Part shown: positions 55,083 to 64,000 of the stretch, one piece after another
How the letters are laid out: each line of letters begins with the position of its first letter
How positions within the stretch are numbered: position 1 is the first letter of the stretch
Source: Brucepastera parasyntrophica
GTDB taxonomy: Bacteria; Spirochaetota; Spirochaetia; Treponematales; Treponemataceae
Direction of reading: 5' to 3'
Length of the DNA: 64,000 nucleotides
NCBI RefSeq assembly: GCF_022376835.1
Contig: NZ_CP084606.1
Coordinates: forward strand, 614,501 to 678,500
The notes under the pieces: model-generated
Database searches by the model: none
Told to the model about the DNA's origin: nothing
The model's input: only the letters and a program-made list of their open reading frames with translations
Position numbers and translations under genes: made by a program

Positions 55083-58000
55083 TTATTTCCATTCATCCGT
55101 ATCGTTCGAATATCCGGTACCGGCAAACATAAAGGGAAGATTAAAGGCCCTGCCATCGCCTGACATACTGTAATACTCGGGGTCCTCCCCGTGCCAGACG
55201 ACAGTAACGCCGCCCGATGTGCGTGTCGTAGATCCGCTGCCTTTATTTGCTCCGGTGCCTTCAAAATCTATGGTACCTGTCCAGTCTTCTTCGTTACCCT
55301 GCCAGCCCGCATAGGTGACAGTCATTGGACTGTTCGTCCAGTACCGTTCCTGTTTTTGCCCCATAATACCGCCGCGCGCCCACAGGTCGCCCGATATGAT
55401 GACGGCTGAAATCTCATCAGGATCTTCCTCATCCCGTGACGCCTGTGACGCATGGCTCGCGACATAACTGGTGTATGTCATCTGAATTCTGCAGTCTGTT
55501 GCTCCCATATAGTTCCATACAGATTTAAGACCGGTAATGCCGATTCCGTCAGAATTGCTGTTACGCGTTCCCCGTTCCTTCTCCATACCGGTACTCATAC
55601 CGATAATCGCCATCTTGGCAAACTCAAGGTTCGTTACATCACGGGAACCCCATTTTACATAATTTGCCGGATCTTCATAGCCATCCGACCAGGTATAATC
55701 AGGAGGAGAACTGTATACTTTATCCTCACCAATAAGAACGTAAGCGCGTACGCGGAAATAATGTTTGTAATCCCGGAGTACTTTCAGATACCCTGTATCA
55801 TTTGTTATATCCCGTTTAAACATTGACAGGGACGGCAGGTTCTGGGCAGGAACATCAAGAACGCTGTGCCAGTTTCCGTCTATATTTCTGTTATATACCT
55901 GCACCTCGTATCCGCTGAGGCCCCTGTTCATTTTGCCTGAAGTACTGCTGTCTGTGCCGGCCACGTTCCAGCTGACCGTTTCGTGGTACACGCCGAGGGA
56001 AGCCTTTGATACGGTAATCAGGGTCGGCTTCGCGAGCACATAACCGGCCATTTTGTATTCGTCGGTCAGGGTTTCATCCATAACCGTATAACAGGAAGTG
56101 ATAAACCGGCTGTTTTCATCCGGACGGGAGACGCCCGCTATTCCGGATACGGCGACGCCTACCAGATAATCGTAGGCGACCCCTTCATGGGGAGCAGACG
56201 GATTATCGGAAGCGGCCCGGTCAATATATTCCGTACCATACACCGGCGTCAGTGTAATCTGCGTCCAGTTGTTTGAAGTATCGGTCTGGGCTTTCCGGTA
56301 TATATAATATGAAAGGGTCGGCTGTTCGGGCAGCTGTTCCAGCTGCAGCGGGGCTTTCCAGGTAATCCGTACCCCGTTATTGATACGTTCAGTGTTGACT
56401 GTCTGGTAATAGGTGGCTTTTGTGCCTTTTACATCACGTCCGAAACCTACCGCAAAACCGGTCTGCTCGGACGGAGATATATTGGTATATATCACTGATG
56501 AAACCGAGCAGGAAGTCCCCGCTCCGGCGTGAGTAAATGACGGTACGTCATTTTCGGAAAGGACAGGCAAAACATAATACCGGTAAGGATAACCCCATGC
56601 CAGATTATTCTGTTCATCAACATATGAGTCAGTATAATTCTGAAGCCGGTAGTTCGCGGCGGCAGTGTCCGTTAAGTAGGAATCGGTCAGGGTATAGCGT
56701 TTGGTTTCGGTATTATACTGGACGGAAGCGGAAACGGTACTGGTATCTTCCTTTGTTCCCTCAACAACAACGAGTTCCTTGCCTGTCAGCGAGCTTGTTT
56801 CACCGTCAATATAATAGAGAATTTCATTGCCTGAAAAAACAGCGCTGTTATTCATGTCAAACTGCCGGCGGACAACATAATAGCCTTTGGCGCCTTCCGC
56901 GGCTGTCCAGCCCAGATCAATACCGGAAACGGAACGTCCCTGATCCGCGGCTGAAGAAAGTTCCGCGGGACCGACCAGGCGGGCGCCAACCTCGGCGGAA
57001 GATGTCTTGATTTCGACACCGTCGCCGTTCGCCGTTTCGCGGGCGCGGTTTATGGCCTCAACCGAAACCGACAGGAGTTTTCCCGAACGGGCCGCGTTGT
57101 TATACCCTTCCGGTTTGAAACTGAAAGTATACCGCTGGCTTATGTCATCAAAAACAAGGTCCTCAGCTGAAACAGTATCCGCAACAAGAACCGCAGAATC
57201 GTCATATTCATAATTGACACGGTAAGTATCCGCCATCTGCGCGGCGGTCCACGCCAGTTTGATTGTGTCATAGGAAGTTTCACCGATATTTTCGGCTACG
57301 GGAGTGCCGAGGGTTTTCATGTCATAAACGTACACTTCCTCTCCCCGGACATTCCGTTCAGTTTTCGCGTACATGGAAAAATACCGGGTTATGCCGCTCT
57401 GCTGTCCGTCATATTCATACCGGCAGATATCTCCGTCCTGGTCATACCCGACATCAAATTCCGTAATCTCCACCCAGTTATCAACGCCTGTTTCGGAATA
57501 GGCCAGAACATATTTTCTGTTTGCGTATCTTGTCCATTCAATTACATATTTATCGGGATACCCGTCCGCAACAGCGAAATTTTCAACGACGACAGGCTCG
57601 ATATTTTCAGTGATCCGCCTGGTCCCGACCATTTGCACTGTTTCAACATTTGTACCGTCGAGGTATACATCAACGGAATAGGAATACAATCCCCGCCCGT
57701 TTGAAAGGGCTGTCGTTGACCTGGTTAAGTCTATTGCCGCTGTGTACACTTCAACGTCTTCAAGGCAGCACTCGTAATCATTGGTCCTAGGCAGGACATG
57801 ATCCAGCGGGTGATTGTCACCGACCGGAGCGATTGTTTCATGCAGAATATAGGTATACTCTATGCCTTTCGGATCATGTGAAAAATTGAGCGACAGTTCG
57901 GCTCTTTCAAATTCGTTTTCTTCGGGATTGAGATAATACACAGGTGTTTTGGTTGAAATTACCGGTTTTTTCATTACCCAGCCGGAAGCAGTCGCAATAG

Positions 58001-59057
58001 AGGAATTTGAAGAAATTATTTTCGTTACACCATCGGCATAGGACTGGATTTTATATTCATATTCCGTACCCCGCTTTGACGTAATAATTGAAGTGTCTTC
58101 CCAGGCAACAGTTATGCCGGGCGTATACTCGGGGAAGGTTTTGGGATCGGTCCCGAAATAGGGACAGACAGTCTGGAATTCTCCCTCGGTTCCGGCCTCG
58201 CGGCGGGAAATTACGAAATACAGGGGATGCAGTTCAAACATGCCGTTTCCTATGGAAACATCAACCATTTCGGGCAAATCAAAATATATGGTTATGGAAG
58301 ACGCGCTGGTACCCTTTGTGGCTCTGGCGTTTTCCGGAGCGTTCGGTCTCAGCCGCCGCGCGGTCGCCGCATCCATTTTTTCACTTATTTCAGTCGCGTT
58401 CTGGTCTCCGTCAAGATAGGCCTCTACCTGATACGTATAGTTGGTATTCGGAGACAGGTTTGAAAAGGCTGCCGACGTTTCGGCTGTGGCGGAACCGTTC
58501 ACCGCAAGACGGGCTACCTCTGTTGTATCGTCAAAACAATATACAATATACCGGACCTGGTTCTGATAGGTCGCGGCGTCAATATTATTCATATACCAGT
58601 GAACGGTCGCGGACGAATCGGCGTCATTGTCAGACTCTGTAATATCGCTGATAACGGGCTGGGCAAGACTGGTTCCCCGGACATAAGAACTCATCGGGGA
58701 AATATTCCCCTTTGCGTCAACAGCCCGTATCCTGAAATACAGGCTGGCCCCGGCAGAAACAGAGACCTTATACTCGGCGGTAGCGTTCAGGGTTTCGGCG
58801 TACTGCGTAAACTCCATCAGAGGGCTGTCGGCCTTGTAAATATAGTAACGGGCAGCGTCTTTGACACTATCCCAGGAAAGTGTAATAGTCCGTTTGCCGC
58901 CGTGGGAAGCGCGCACATTTTCAGGCGCAGCCCAGGCTCTGTTATCGGTATTATTCGAACCCAAAGCCGGTGACGGTAAAAGCTGGTTCTGACAGGCCGA
59001 AAGACCGATCATTAATACACCCGCAGTTAATAAAAGAAGTTTTTGACTTTTTCCCAT
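55083..59057 (-). CDS. Giant fibronectin type III lipoprotein (1324 aa)
   Basis: Signal peptide with lipobox LSAC (GVLMIGLSAC), then roughly ten fibronectin type III domains; typical strands are PENVRASHGGKRTITLSWDS, VKDAARYYIYKAD and LYFRIRAVDAKGNIS. The C-terminal 150 residues match the end of the next gene's protein in style (NLEFAKMAIIGMSTG, then a strand-rich Gly/Thr-rich domain), so both share a terminal module. It is the first gene of a four-gene secreted-protein unit. Surface exposure and ligand binding are inferred from the architecture. Confidence 0.85.
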   Translation of the reverse strand: MGKSQKLLLLTAGVLMIGLSACQNQLLPSPALGSNNTDNRAWAAPENVRASHGGKRTITLSWDSVKDAARYYIYKADSPLMEFTQYAETLNATAEYKVSVSAGASLYFRIRAVDAKGNISPMSSYVRGTSLAQPVISDITESDNDADSSATVHWYMNNIDAATYQNQVRYIVYCFDDTTEVARLAVNGSATAETSAAFSNLSPNTNYTYQVEAYLDGDQNATEISEKMDAATARRLRPNAPENARATKGTSASSITIYFDLPEMVDVSIGNGMFELHPLYFVISRREAGTEGEFQTVCPYFGTDPKTFPEYTPGITVAWEDTSIITSKRGTEYEYKIQSYADGVTKIISSNSSIATASGWVMKKPVISTKTPVYYLNPEENEFERAELSLNFSHDPKGIEYTYILHETIAPVGDNHPLDHVLPRTNDYECCLEDVEVYTAAIDLTRSTTALSNGRGLYSYSVDVYLDGTNVETVQMVGTRRITENIEPVVVENFAVADGYPDKYVIEWTRYANRKYVLAYSETGVDNWVEITEFDVGYDQDGDICRYEYDGQQSGITRYFSMYAKTERNVRGEEVYVYDMKTLGTPVAENIGETSYDTIKLAWTAAQMADTYRVNYEYDDSAVLVADTVSAEDLVFDDISQRYTFSFKPEGYNNAARSGKLLSVSVEAINRARETANGDGVEIKTSSAEVGARLVGPAELSSAADQGRSVSGIDLGWTAAEGAKGYYVVRRQFDMNNSAVFSGNEILYYIDGETSSLTGKELVVVEGTKEDTSTVSASVQYNTETKRYTLTDSYLTDTAAANYRLQNYTDSYVDEQNNLAWGYPYRYYVLPVLSENDVPSFTHAGAGTSCSVSSVIYTNISPSEQTGFAVGFGRDVKGTKATYYQTVNTERINNGVRITWKAPLQLEQLPEQPTLSYYIYRKAQTDTSNNWTQITLTPVYGTEYIDRAASDNPSAPHEGVAYDYLVGVAVSGIAGVSRPDENSRFITSCYTVMDETLTDEYKMAGYVLAKPTLITVSKASLGVYHETVSWNVAGTDSSTSGKMNRGLSGYEVQVYNRNIDGNWHSVLDVPAQNLPSLSMFKRDITNDTGYLKVLRDYKHYFRVRAYVLIGEDKVYSSPPDYTWSDGYEDPANYVKWGSRDVTNLEFAKMAIIGMSTGMEKERGTRNSNSDGIGITGLKSVWNYMGATDCRIQMTYTSYVASHASQASRDEEDPDEISAVIISGDLWARGGIMGQKQERYWTNSPMTVTYAGWQGNEEDWTGTIDFEGTGANKGSGSTTRTSGGVTVVWHGEDPEYYSMSGDGRAFNLPFMFAGTGYSNDTDEWK

Positions 59058-59354
59058 CGGTTTACTCCTGCAGATAACGACTGGAAATCAGAAAGTGCAC
59101 AGATCATGCACCTTTATTAACAGATTACATACAAAAAATATGTACACCCTCAAATTATAGACGGTTTATTAAAGAAAAACAATACAATCGGCAAAGTTTT
59201 TTACAAAAGACGTGATTTTGTCAATGACAAGGCCGGATTTGCGGTTTTTCCATGAAATTCCGGGCCCTGTACACGAAATTCGCAGGTATTTTTGCTGAAA
59301 ATACTGCCAGCGCACTATAATAAGGCAAATTCTATCATATATGAACCTTTTCTG

Positions 59355-59984
59355 TTAAGGGGTTTTACTATCCGGGCCGGCCGGTTTTATACCCGCAGCA
59401 ATCAACATTGAAGCATCCTGATTCATGAAAATATTTTTTCCGTGATAAAATGTTTTTATGCTAATTTCTTTAAATCCTGCATCTGTCAGTAATGATCTGA
59501 GTCCAATCTGAGTAAACCCATTATGAACTGCGGGATGGGAGACCTTTTCATTTTTATCAAAATCAACAATGATCAGTTTTCCGCCTGTATTTAGTACTGA
59601 ATAAAATTGTCTCAATATTTTCTCTGTATCGGGAATATGAAGAAGTACCAATGAAGCCACTATTATGTCCGCCTTAATATCCGGGTTACTTTCGCTGAAA
59701 TCAGCGCGAAGCGTTTTGGCATTTTTGATATTGGCCTGCCGTATTTTTTCTCCCGCGGCTTTGAGCATTTGCTCTGAAGAATCTACCAGCAGGAGGCTAT
59801 CAATAAACGGTAATAATTCCAATCCTACGAGCCCTGTCCCGCCTCCATAATCCACTAATGATTTATCTTTACTGTTGCTTAATTCCGGTTTTATGGCGCT
59901 AACAATATTTTGGGCCAAATCCCGTCTGTCTTTCGTATCATATTTGTTTGCAATCAGATTAAATACATCGTTTTCCATAAGCAT
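59355..59984 (-). CDS. Class I SAM-dependent methyltransferase
   Basis: A Rossmann methyltransferase with motif I SLVDYGGGTGLVGLELL, motif II acidic residue in LLLVDSSEQM, and VASLVLLHIPDTEKILRQFY. I start at ATG 59984 because AAAGGA lies just before it; the frame continues to 60095 without an RBS. Substrate unknown. It stands alone in the AT-rich right part of the window. Confidence 0.85.
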   Translation of the reverse strand: MLMENDVFNLIANKYDTKDRRDLAQNIVSAIKPELSNSKDKSLVDYGGGTGLVGLELLPFIDSLLLVDSSEQMLKAAGEKIRQANIKNAKTLRADFSESNPDIKADIIVASLVLLHIPDTEKILRQFYSVLNTGGKLIIVDFDKNEKVSHPAVHNGFTQIGLRSLLTDAGFKEISIKTFYHGKNIFMNQDASMLIAAGIKPAGPDSKTP

Positions 59985-60137
59985 GTTCCTTTTATACTTT
60001 CTATAATCCATCGTTTTGAGTTTTTTGACATACAATCCCATTCCGGACTTTCCGGCTGTAACCGGCGTTTGATACGGTGAAGTATTTTCAGTCACGTCAG
60101 GCGAAGTAATTTTTGCTTTTATTCTAATAAAAATATA

Positions 60138-60584
60138 TTATTTTTCTTTTATTGGAGTGTAATAATCCATTTGATTATATCCTAAAATTTTATTTGCCAA
60201 TGGCGTAGTTATTATGTTTCCAAGTTCAAACCGTGATTTATCAATTTCCAGTCCATGGGATTCCAAAAAGGCTTCTCTTGTTTTCATTGCTTCAGTATTA
60301 TCCTGCTGATCAATGGCAGTTACAACAGCATAAAGCCCGCCTTTAAAGTCTATGATGCTGAATTCATCCGGAACATCCATCCCGTCCTCATACATATACA
60401 GCCAGTGAAATCCGCCGGAACCTTGCTGTTCGCCATCCCAAAAGAGAAAGTCTTTTGGAAATATTGTCTGTTTTAATGAACTGAACCATTTTGAAAAATT
60501 TTCTAATTTTTCTTCACCAAACATTCCTATTCCTGACGAGACCATTTTACAATCAGGAATTTCATAAACACGTACTGATTCCAT
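60138..60584 (-). CDS. GyrI-like effector-binding domain protein
   Basis: A stand-alone 148-residue SOUL/GyrI-like (AraC effector-binding) domain: VRVYEIPDCKMVSSGIGMFG at the start, FWDGEQQGSGGFHWLYMYED and YAVVTAIDQQDN. Such proteins bind small aromatic or cationic ligands and some inactivate them. No DNA-binding domain is attached. It lies 40 bases upstream of the methyltransferase's open frame. Confidence 0.75.
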   Translation of the reverse strand: MESVRVYEIPDCKMVSSGIGMFGEEKLENFSKWFSSLKQTIFPKDFLFWDGEQQGSGGFHWLYMYEDGMDVPDEFSIIDFKGGLYAVVTAIDQQDNTEAMKTREAFLESHGLEIDKSRFELGNIITTPLANKILGYNQMDYYTPIKEK

Positions 60585-60809
60585 GTTAATACCTCAAATA
60601 AATTTGATCATTATAATTATATAAAAAACACTGTTTCATACAATTCATAATGTAACAAAATTGCTTTATTAATAGTATATCAAAAAAAGTTTTTCGCCTG
60701 ACATTTTGACTGAAACCAACAGTTTGCCTGCCCGGTTGCCCTGACAGGCGAGGAAGCGTTTATAGTCCTGTTTATAATATGGGACGGGCTTTATTATTTT
60801 TTACACTTT

Positions 60810-61325
60810 TTATTTAACCATTTTCTTCAACGGTTTTAAAGTCTTGAAGGCCCACACATAGTGACTTGATGTGTTATAATAAAAATAGGCCCCCAATGTT
60901 GTGCTTCCTGTCATAGGGTATTTTTTCCTGGTAAAAAGTTCATCATCCGTATGTTTTTCAATTAATGCCATTACATCCTTATGACTCTCTTTGAACAGGG
61001 AAATCGCTTTTTTTACATCGGTCCCCTGATATTTTTCCCATATCCGGCGGTTTATTACCGGCAATGTCTGCATGCTGTAACTCAGCACGGGAACCGCCGG
61101 CTTTTCACCGGAAATACCGGCTTTGTACCAAGCTATTCTCATTACATGCCATTCGTGTAAATGGCATATTACATCGCTGACTGTTTTATCCCGGTCATTG
61201 AGTTCATCATGTGTGTATGTTTTATTTTTAATATCATCAGGAAGTTCGTTTATAAAATCGAGTAATTTGCTGAAGTTTTTTTCCGATAAGTCCAGCAGTT
61301 CTTTTTTGGTTGCGGGTCCGGGCAT
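60810..61325 (-). CDS. ClbS/DfsB-family protein
   Basis: A helical bundle of the ClbS/DfsB (DUF1706) family: KKELLDLSEKNFSKLLDFIN, DVICHLHEWHVMRIAWYKAG and YYNTSSHYVWAFKTLK. ClbS hydrolyses a cyclopropane warhead in colibactin self-protection; most relatives are uncharacterised. ATG 61325 follows GAGG. Function here unknown. Confidence 0.8.
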   Translation of the reverse strand: MPGPATKKELLDLSEKNFSKLLDFINELPDDIKNKTYTHDELNDRDKTVSDVICHLHEWHVMRIAWYKAGISGEKPAVPVLSYSMQTLPVINRRIWEKYQGTDVKKAISLFKESHKDVMALIEKHTDDELFTRKKYPMTGSTTLGAYFYYNTSSHYVWAFKTLKPLKKMVK

Positions 61326-61381
61326 AGTTTTGTTCCTCACATGAAAAATGTTATTCTCTATAACATACTATCCAGAATATC

Positions 61382-61927
61382 TTATACTATTTCTTCTCTT
61401 TTTATTTCCATAATATATTCCGGTTCATCTTCCTCCGGAACCTGAATCGTTTTTATATATTTAAATCCGACTTTCCCATATGCCTTAATTGCAACTGTGT
61501 TTTTAGGTTCCGGTCCAATAATACATTTTTTTATATTACTATTTATAAATACAATATTTCTTAAAAACTCAAGGATAATAATTGAACCCAATCCTTTATG
61601 AGCGTAATCCTGTTCTCCTATAAATAAATCCAATCCGGCGGAATCTTCTCCGGCCTGAACAAGCTGATCATATTCAGGATAATCTTTTAATAAATATGTT
61701 TGAATATACCCTATTTTTATATCATTATATAATATTGTAAAACTCTCGATCGGCTCTCCTGTTGTTTTTTGTTTCAGCACATAAGGTGTAAATTCTTTAA
61801 CTACATCATCATATGTCCAATCTTTTTTAAAATACCATTTTTTTACAGATTCAGTATTTAACCATTTATACATTAAATCAAAATCTATTAATTCTAATTT
61901 GTTAAAAGAAATGTTTATATTTTCCAT
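61382..61927 (-). CDS. GNAT acetyltransferase
   Basis: A 181-residue GNAT enzyme of the AAC(6')-like fold: WLNTESVKKWYFKKDWTYDD, GLDLFIGEQDYAHKGLGSII with the acetyl-CoA loop HKGLGS, and NTVAIKAYGKVGFKYI. Similarity to aminoglycoside acetyltransferases is structural; I would not infer resistance. Single gene in an AT-rich stretch. Confidence 0.8.
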   Translation of the reverse strand: MENINISFNKLELIDFDLMYKWLNTESVKKWYFKKDWTYDDVVKEFTPYVLKQKTTGEPIESFTILYNDIKIGYIQTYLLKDYPEYDQLVQAGEDSAGLDLFIGEQDYAHKGLGSIIILEFLRNIVFINSNIKKCIIGPEPKNTVAIKAYGKVGFKYIKTIQVPEEDEPEYIMEIKREEIV

Positions 61928-61994
61928 GTTATTTTTCTCCGGTTTATTTTACTGTTTTTGCCAATTAAGGCATCATTTCTTTCTCTGTACAAGT

Positions 61995-63074
61995 TTAAGT
62001 CACATTTTTTTTACATGATAGTAATTCAATATTTTTACAAAGTACTGATCTAAAAATGAGAAATCTTTTTTTTTCCGAGGCATACCCTGTTATAAGGGTC
62101 CCAATGTAATTTATTTTCTCGTTGATATAATTATTGATTATATCAATTCTTGGCTCTAATCCTAATTCAACTCCGGACCTTTTTTTCTCCAATAAGTAAT
62201 GTATGTTCAATAATAATTCTTTATTATCAATAAGCTCCAGTAATTTATTAAATTCCATTGGAGGAGCTTCTTTAAATTGATCAATCCATAAACATGCCAA
62301 TATTGGCCGCAAAACATAGAAATATTTCTTTATTTTTACATTTTCACCTTGAAGGAATTCCCTGTTATTTCTTCTTGCCATATGCAGATAATGATAAATA
62401 GATGAAATGCTTGAGAAATACAATTGAGATATTTCTTTCATTACTTCATAAAAATATTCTTCTTGATGATAGACTATAGGCGATCGCAGCCATTCGAATA
62501 AAACAGGATTTGACTTATTTAATAAAAATAATGCTTTTTGAAGATCCCACCCGGAATAATCATATTCATCTGTAATGGGATATTCTATTACATCACGTTT
62601 AGGAAAAATAGATACATACCAATCCTTTTTGTGACAATATATAAACCTGATATCATAATCACTATCGGCTGATTCAAATCCCCATGCTCTTGATCCTGAT
62701 TCTATCGCATATAGGACTTTTACATTATGTTCTTTTTCGATATCCAATAATTTGTCTTTGACTTGCAGGATTACTTCGTTATTCATATACTCTGATCGTT
62801 TTTTTATGTTTTCTTTTTCCAGTATCGCGATATCCAAATCTTTATAAAATGGAATGCGCCCAACAACAAACTGCATCTCTGAGTCATTTTCCTTAAGCGA
62901 ACCGAAATTTATTTTAATTTCGCTATATATGTATAATGCAAAGTTTCTTAATTTAGTGTTTTCCTCAATACTGTTTCTACTTTTCCACCGATAATTTGAC
63001 ACATTATATCCGATGAGTGTTCCGGAAAAAAGCAGCAGAAAAGAAAGTATTATGGGAATTATCTTTTTTGGCAT
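61995..63074 (-). CDS. RlaP-type nucleotidyltransferase with a membrane-anchored N-terminal extension
   Basis: From residue 97 (MNNEVILQVK) the product matches the RlaP/YcgL nucleotidyltransferase family: GSRAWGFESADSDYDIRFIY with metal-binding Asp139/141, then FEWLRSPIVY and a helical C-terminus. Ahead of it are 96 residues with a membrane anchor (IIPIILSFLLLFSGTLIGY) and a short domain, from ATG 63074 with a strong AGGAGG RBS. RlaP proteins normally lack this part. It may be a true fusion or the result of a deletion joining two genes. Confidence 0.75.
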   Translation of the reverse strand: MPKKIIPIILSFLLLFSGTLIGYNVSNYRWKSRNSIEENTKLRNFALYIYSEIKINFGSLKENDSEMQFVVGRIPFYKDLDIAILEKENIKKRSEYMNNEVILQVKDKLLDIEKEHNVKVLYAIESGSRAWGFESADSDYDIRFIYCHKKDWYVSIFPKRDVIEYPITDEYDYSGWDLQKALFLLNKSNPVLFEWLRSPIVYHQEEYFYEVMKEISQLYFSSISSIYHYLHMARRNNREFLQGENVKIKKYFYVLRPILACLWIDQFKEAPPMEFNKLLELIDNKELLLNIHYLLEKKRSGVELGLEPRIDIINNYINEKINYIGTLITGYASEKKRFLIFRSVLCKNIELLSCKKNVT

Positions 63075-63255
63075 ATAGTCCTCCTGCCAACATAATAAAG
63101 CCGGAAAGAAATGAACCCTAACCTCACGGGCGTACCCGGTATTTTTTCGGTGAGCGGCAACAAACATCTGAAGATATACACTGCCGGCGAAGTTGCCCGA
63201 TTGCACAGCAGCATTCTATGACTTATGAAACGTATGCTTGTTTTCCCTGTGAATG

Positions 63256-63849
63256 CTAAAACCCCAATTCCTGGTCGATAAAGATCACTTCGCACTTCAT
63301 ACCTTTCGGCACACGGTCTATAGTAATCATTATACGGCAAATTCTGTCAGGACTATTGCAATCATAGCACCGGTCAGCCTTTTTGGCACAAGGAGTTTTC
63401 GCATTTACCCGTTTCGCATTTTGCGGGGCAGCTACATTTCTGCAGCGATATATTGCATCAGTCATATTTTCCGTGATCTTATTTTTCCCAACTACATAAT
63501 AGCATATTCCCGGGCCGAAAGCGGTCATTGCCACACGGTTTCCCGTAGCATCTATATTAACGATTTCCCCTGATTTTGTTACAGCGTTTGCGCTGGTTAT
63601 ATAGATGTTCGCGCAATTAGCCAAACGCCGCACATCACGGGAAGGTACTTTGTTGTGCCACACTACGGCATTATTATGCAGCAGGGCTTCAAAAAGGCCT
63701 ATTTCCCTTAGCGTTTCACTTCCACCAAATCCGATAGTTTGATGCTGTAACTCATTCTTCAAATAATCTGCAGCTTCTTCCTTTGTAAGGAATACCTGTG
63801 TCGAGAATCCATGCTTTTCAAAATTTTTTCTTATATCAGTATAATCCAT
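63256..63849 (-). CDS. LUD-domain protein with Cys-rich C-terminus
   Basis: A lactate-utilisation LUD (LutC-like, DUF162) domain: FSTQVFLTKEEAADYLKNEL, TIGFGGSETLREIGLFE and YITSANAVTKSGEIVNIDAT, GNRVAMTAFGP. The C-terminus has four cysteines (TPCAKKADRCYDCNSPDRIC), possibly binding a metal cluster. Stand-alone LUD proteins of this type are widespread in anaerobes and mostly uncharacterised. The start at 63849 lacks a strong RBS. Confidence 0.85.
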   Translation of the reverse strand: MDYTDIRKNFEKHGFSTQVFLTKEEAADYLKNELQHQTIGFGGSETLREIGLFEALLHNNAVVWHNKVPSRDVRRLANCANIYITSANAVTKSGEIVNIDATGNRVAMTAFGPGICYYVVGKNKITENMTDAIYRCRNVAAPQNAKRVNAKTPCAKKADRCYDCNSPDRICRIMITIDRVPKGMKCEVIFIDQELGF

Positions 63850-64000
63850 TCAAACACCGCCGACTGTTATTTTCTCAAATGCTTAGTTCTGATTATCCGC
63901 CAAGGTCATATAAAATTTTATGTATTCAAGTATATATCAGCCGCCGGCGCAAAGTAAAGCCAAATTATTTGCTGCTAATTCCATACAGGCTTTTTCTTAT

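Noticed and set aside
61382-61927. Aminoglycoside resistance gene
   Set aside because: Only the general GNAT/AAC(6')-like fold is visible; nothing supports drug specificity.

Overview
The window looks like a chromosome segment of a flagellated, anaerobic spirochaete, probably Treponema-like. The evidence is a FliG with a long N-terminal extension, a desulfoferrodoxin, and many Lol-type lipoproteins, PEGA-repeat and fibronectin type III surface proteins. This is inferred from gene families and base composition; no rRNA is present. The core (about 19-59 kb) has moderate GC. Three stretches are clearly AT-rich: 1-13 kb, 17-19 kb and 59-64 kb.

Region 1-13.1 kb is an AT-rich genomic island ending at a tRNA-Leu(GAG) gene, with a tyrosine recombinase beside the tRNA. 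It carries a TldD-like metallopeptidase cut by the left edge, an IS66-like remnant, an XRE regulator, a cluster of small genes (including a triple Cys/His-motif protein and a GIY-YIG protein), a Nudix / SRA-HNH / unknown cluster that resembles a defence operon, and an HTH protein followed by an SF1 helicase whose C-terminus looks like a phage or plasmid Rep domain. The other end of the island is not in the window. A second integrase fragment lies behind tRNA-Val(GAC) at 13.9 kb.

Region 13-22.4 kb holds desulfoferrodoxin, a PEGA protein and a lipoprotein, an AT-rich trio (DinB, GNAT-like, prenyltransferase-like), a Ca2+-type P-ATPase and a small lipoprotein with a sigma-54 promoter. Region 22.6-31.4 kb is a regulated export cluster: a MarR regulator, an NtrC-family response regulator, its histidine kinase, TolC, a MacB-type permease, an ATPase and a MacA-type adaptor. 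The adaptor gene has a consensus sigma-54 promoter with a large inverted repeat upstream, and marR and tolC share a duplicated pair of palindromes at their 5' ends.

Region 31.4-50 kb contains hslO, a MATE transporter, a FecR operon, a ROK regulator with an MFS transporter, a TetR regulator with a radical SAM enzyme, clpB, an M16C protease coupled to fliG, a zinc-dependent phospholipase-like protein, a response regulator and tRNA-Pro(GGG). Region 50-59 kb has an Mbeg1-like hydrolase and an operon of secreted proteins ending in two very large fibronectin type III proteins. Region 59-64 kb is an AT-rich series of single genes (methyltransferase, GyrI-like, ClbS-like, GNAT, RlaP-like, LUD).

One pattern runs through the whole window. 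Nine otherwise well-conserved or protein-like genes are broken by exactly one missing base, each time in a homopolymer. This points to systematic under-calling in the source assembly rather than gene decay, so I annotate those genes over their full repaired span and flag each one.
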